Assembly: GCA_004556965.1 (NCBI GenBank)
Contig: SFFE01000044.1
Location: 1-6,651 of the forward strand
Direction of reading: 5' to 3'
From: Clostridiales bacterium
GTDB lineage: Bacteria > Bacillota > Clostridia > Oscillospirales > Oscillospiraceae
DNA length: 6,651 nucleotides
The translations under genes and the position numbers were made by a program. The notes beneath the pieces are model-generated. The model searched no databases, was not told the origin of the DNA, and saw only the letters and a list, made by a program, of their open reading frames with translations. This document shows positions 5,735 to 6,651 of this stretch, one piece after another. Numbering within the stretch: position 1 is the first letter of the stretch; each line of letters begins with the position of its first letter.

Positions 5735-5758
5735 CCTGTCAAAAGAAATTTTGGCAGG
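5735..5758. promoter_or_regulatory. GAAA-capped inverted repeat at the P1 start site
   Basis: CCTGTCAAAA (5735-5744) and TTTTGGCAGG (5749-5758) pair over 10 bp with one T-G wobble, closed by a GAAA (GNRA-type) loop. Because transcription should begin near 5738, the full stem might exist only in DNA, as an operator. A trimmed hairpin could still form at the RNA 5' end. Confidence 0.45.
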
Positions 5759-5799
5759 AAAGTTTTGTGAAGTCATAAAAAAGAAAGGGGTATTTTTGT

Positions 5800-5922
5800 A
5801 TGCTTAGCAACATTTTTAAAGCACTGGGCGCTCTTCACACCGAGACCGGTTGGGATCCGGCCGTTGGCGCTGTCTTCACGAAGATTGGTGAAGCGCTGGA
5901 AGCTCGCGGCTTGAGCATGTAA
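5800..5922 (+). CDS. Unrecognised 40-aa small protein with its own promoter and terminator
   Basis: I do not recognise this protein. It begins MLSNIFKALGAL and ends EALEARGLSM. Support for a real gene: promoter P1, an RBS AAAGGGG (5784-5790) 9 nt before the ATG, a stop 10 nt before a strong terminator, and a codon mix (GCT, GGT, CTT, ACC) unlike random sequence. Hydrophobic residues recur at helical spacing (L2, I5, F6, L9, L12, then V25, F26, I29, L33) among charged ones. This suggests one or two amphipathic helices around a central Gly-Trp-Asp-Pro (17-20) turn. There is no signal peptide or clear membrane segment and only about balanced charge. It could be a regulatory or membrane-surface peptide; the function is unknown. 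It is monocistronic, with no neighbour to hint at a role. Confidence 0.7.
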   Translation: MLSNIFKALGALHTETGWDPAVGAVFTKIGEALEARGLSM

Positions 5923-5932
5923 TATCATCTGA

Positions 5933-5966
5933 AAAGACCCGGACGGCGGCTGCCGTCCGGGTCTTT
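5933..5966 (+). terminator. Strong terminator after the 40-aa gene
   Basis: AAAGACCCGGACGGC (5933-5947) and GCCGTCCGGGTCTTT (5952-5966) form a perfect 15-bp stem with a GGCT loop. A-rich and T-rich flanks on both sides suggest it could work in both directions. Confidence 0.92.
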
Positions 5967-5977
5967 CTATGCAGATT

Positions 5978-6064
5978 TTTTCTTCTGAAAGCACTTGACA
6001 ATCTGCGAGAAAAGCTGTTACAATTTACATGACAAAAGTATTTTTTGGGGGAAGCGTTTTGTGA
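5978..6064 (+). repeat. Promoter-leader unit 2 (paralogue of unit 1)
   Basis: This is the second copy of the unit at 5685-5770, from TTTTCTTCTGAAAGCAC through the promoter to GTTTTGTGA. Within the leader TGACAAAA (6030-6037) and TTTTGTGA (6057-6064) are near-inverted repeats; unit 1 has TGTCAAAA and TTTTGTGA at the same places. Unlike unit 1, it is not followed by an RBS plus ATG. Confidence 0.65.
5995..6024 (+). promoter_or_regulatory. Sigma-A promoter P2 with extended -10
   Basis: TTGACA (5995-6000) and TACAAT (6019-6024) have an 18-bp spacer, with TG at 6016-6017 giving an extended -10 as in P1. Start expected near 6030-6032. The nearest downstream signal is the terminator at 6104-6134. 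Confidence 0.85.
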
Positions 6065-6135
6065 GGGTAATTTGGCGCGGTCACCCGTGCGCACAATTAC
6101 ACCAAGCCCCGGAGCGATCCGCTCCGGGGCTTTTC
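6031..6135 (+). ncRNA. Putative small RNA of about 105 nt from P2
   Basis: A good promoter and a strong terminator bracket about 105 nt that contain no convincing gene. Between the conserved leader and the terminator is a rod-like hairpin: GTAATT (6067-6072) pairs with AATTAC (6095-6100), and GCGC (6075-6078) with GCGC (6089-6092), separated by a 2x2 internal loop. GTG at 6061, 8 nt after GGGGGA (6047-6052), is a possible start codon, so translation of this RNA cannot be excluded. I do not recognise it as a known family such as 6S RNA. Confidence 0.45.
6104..6134 (+). terminator. Strong terminator of the P2 transcript
   Basis: GCCCCGGAGC (6106-6115) and GCTCCGGGGC (6121-6130) form a perfect 10-bp stem, extended by AA/TT outside and possibly one G-C pair inside. 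TTTT (6131-6134) follows. It is a good intrinsic terminator. Confidence 0.9.
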
Positions 6136-6159
6136 TGCGCCGTGGCGCGGATTAAGAGG

Positions 6160-6210
6160 ACCTCGTCAGTCTGCTCCGCCGACAGCTTCCCCCAGAGAGG
6201 GGAAGCCTTG
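6160..6210. repeat. C-rich double-hairpin intergenic repeat, copy 1
   Basis: ACCTCGTCAG (6160-6169) is followed by an imperfect GTCTGC/GCCGAC hairpin and then GCTTCCCC-CAGAGA-GGGGAAGC (6185-6206), an 8-bp stem. From general recollection, sequences of this design are dispersed in many gut Oscillospiraceae genomes. It is non-coding, and the copy at 6521 shares its left half. Confidence 0.6.
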
Positions 6211-6212
6211 GG

Positions 6213-6520
6213 CTGGGTACGACACGCACCCAAAAACGCAAGTCCGAGCGCAGGGGCTAAGCCAGACACGCACATTGATGTGCGGCGAAGTCTCGTCACA
6301 AGCGAATTCTATTGCCAGCCTTACGTGCTCTTTCTTTCAGGCTCCACCCCATATTCCCCAGACGCAAGCTTGACTTGCGGCTGGGAAAGGAAGCGTGGAG
6401 GCGTGGATATGAAGCTTTCGCCTTCCGGCGAAAGCGCAATGGAACGTGGCCACTCTGACGCGCTGCACGAGCAGAAAGAAATGGGGTGGAATGACCCAGC
6501 CACGTTGCGCATCGCACGTC
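6213..6520. other. 308-bp block without a supported gene, hairpin-rich
   Basis: I find no gene here that I would defend. Local hairpins are CGCACA-TTGA-TGTGCG (6269-6284), CGCAAG-CTTGA-CTTGCG (6363-6379) and GCTTTCGCC-TTCC-GGCGAAAGC (6414-6435). CGTGGC (6445-6450) also pairs with GCCACG (6499-6504), with GCGCAA/TTGCGC outside it. TCCACCCCAT (6343-6352) is the exact complement of ATGGGGTGGA (6481-6490). One forward frame stays open throughout, but it lacks the GC-rich third positions of the real genes. It may be repeat DNA or a structured RNA. Confidence 0.4.
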
Positions 6521-6562
6521 ACCTCATCCGACCGCCCTTCGGGCGGCCACCCTCCCCTCAAG
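6521..6562. repeat. C-rich hairpin repeat, copy 2, truncated on the right
   Basis: ACCTCATCCG is followed by CCGCCC-TTC-GGGCGG (6532-6546) and CCACCCTCCCCTCAAG. The layout matches 6160-6198, but the G-rich right arm that would complete the second hairpin is missing. Sequence changes abruptly to AT-richer DNA at about 6561-6563, suggesting that something inserted here. Confidence 0.5.
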
Positions 6563-6620
6563 TAAACGCTGATTTAATCGAGCCATGGAATGTGGTAAAA
6601 TTGAGACAGAGGTGGAAGAG

Positions 6621-6651
6621 ATGGAAAAGCAGCTCAATTTTACAGATATGG
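6621..6651 (+). CDS. Start of a transposase-like gene, cut by the window end
   Basis: Only ten codons (MEKQLNFTDM) are inside the window. The ATG has a good RBS, AGAGGTG (6608-6614), 6 nt upstream. The opening resembles IS5-family transposases, which often start M-x-K-Q-hydrophobic-x-F-x-D; this is from recollection, not a search. The context fits, because a C-rich repeat is broken about 60 nt upstream and AT-richer sequence follows. With so few residues, both the gene call and the family are tentative. Confidence 0.4.
   Translation, partial: MEKQLNFTDM

Larger units (their letters stand above)
5685..5770 (+). repeat. Promoter-leader unit 1 (paralogue of unit 2)
   Basis: This unit runs from TTTCTTTTTGAAAACAA through the promoter to GTTTTGTGA. 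It aligns over its whole length with 5978-6064. By eye, 18 of the first 23 positions are identical, both promoters have 18-bp spacers, and the leader blocks TG.CAAAAG, TTTT.GG..GGAA and GTTTTGTGA keep their spacing to within 1 nt. The pair looks like a local duplication that has since diverged. Confidence 0.65.

Noticed and set aside
6031..6135. P2 transcript as 6S RNA
   Set aside because: It is about 105 nt with a short rod and terminator, whereas 6S RNA is about 190 nt with a large central bubble.
6296..6561. Several 63-74 codon minus-strand frames near the window end
   Set aside because: They overlap one another in different frames over repeat DNA and have no RBS-start pairs I can support. 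They are typical spurious calls in C-rich repeats.

Overview
The window looks like chromosomal DNA from a high-GC member of the Bacillota, most plausibly a gut Oscillospiraceae-type Clostridia. Three things point there: the gene order ylxM-ffh-rpsP-khpA-rimM-trmD, strong GGAGG-type ribosome binding sites with sigma-A promoters (TTGACA/TATAAT), and C-rich hairpin intergenic repeats of a kind I associate with that group. The species cannot be named from the sequence. All recognised genes are on the + strand.

Layout: (1) 1-191 is a repeat-like hairpin and a textbook TTGACA-17 bp-TATAAT promoter. (2) 192-1930 holds ylxM and ffh, the protein part of the signal recognition particle and its co-encoded HTH partner. 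(3) 1931-2187 is a repeat-rich gap. (4) 2188-2674 holds rpsP (ribosomal protein S16) and khpA (KH-domain RNA chaperone). (5) 2675-2973 is a second gap full of hairpins. It carries another copy of the repeat seen in the first gap and ends in an intrinsic terminator just before rimM. (6) 2974-4765 holds rimM and a trmD whose reading frame continues into a complete GNAT acetyltransferase domain. (7) 4812-5672 is rsmA, which lies where rplS usually follows trmD.

The conserved genes all serve translation: SRP targeting, 30S assembly (S16, RimM), 16S rRNA dimethylation (RsmA) and tRNA m1G37 methylation (TrmD).

After rsmA the base composition drops and the character changes. Two promoter-leader units about 290 bp apart are clearly related to each other. 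The first (from 5685) drives an unrecognised 40-codon gene with its own strong terminator. The second (from 5978) has no obvious ATG-started gene before another strong terminator and may make an RNA of about 105 nt. From 6150 to the end is a mosaic of non-coding dispersed repeats. The last 31 bases look like the start of a transposase gene (IS5-like by recollection), apparently inserted into one of those repeats.

The best candidates for something new are the TrmD-GNAT fusion, the duplicated promoter-leader units with the 40-aa protein and putative small RNA, and the paired dispersed hairpin elements. I did not find a defence system, CRISPR array, tRNA or rRNA.
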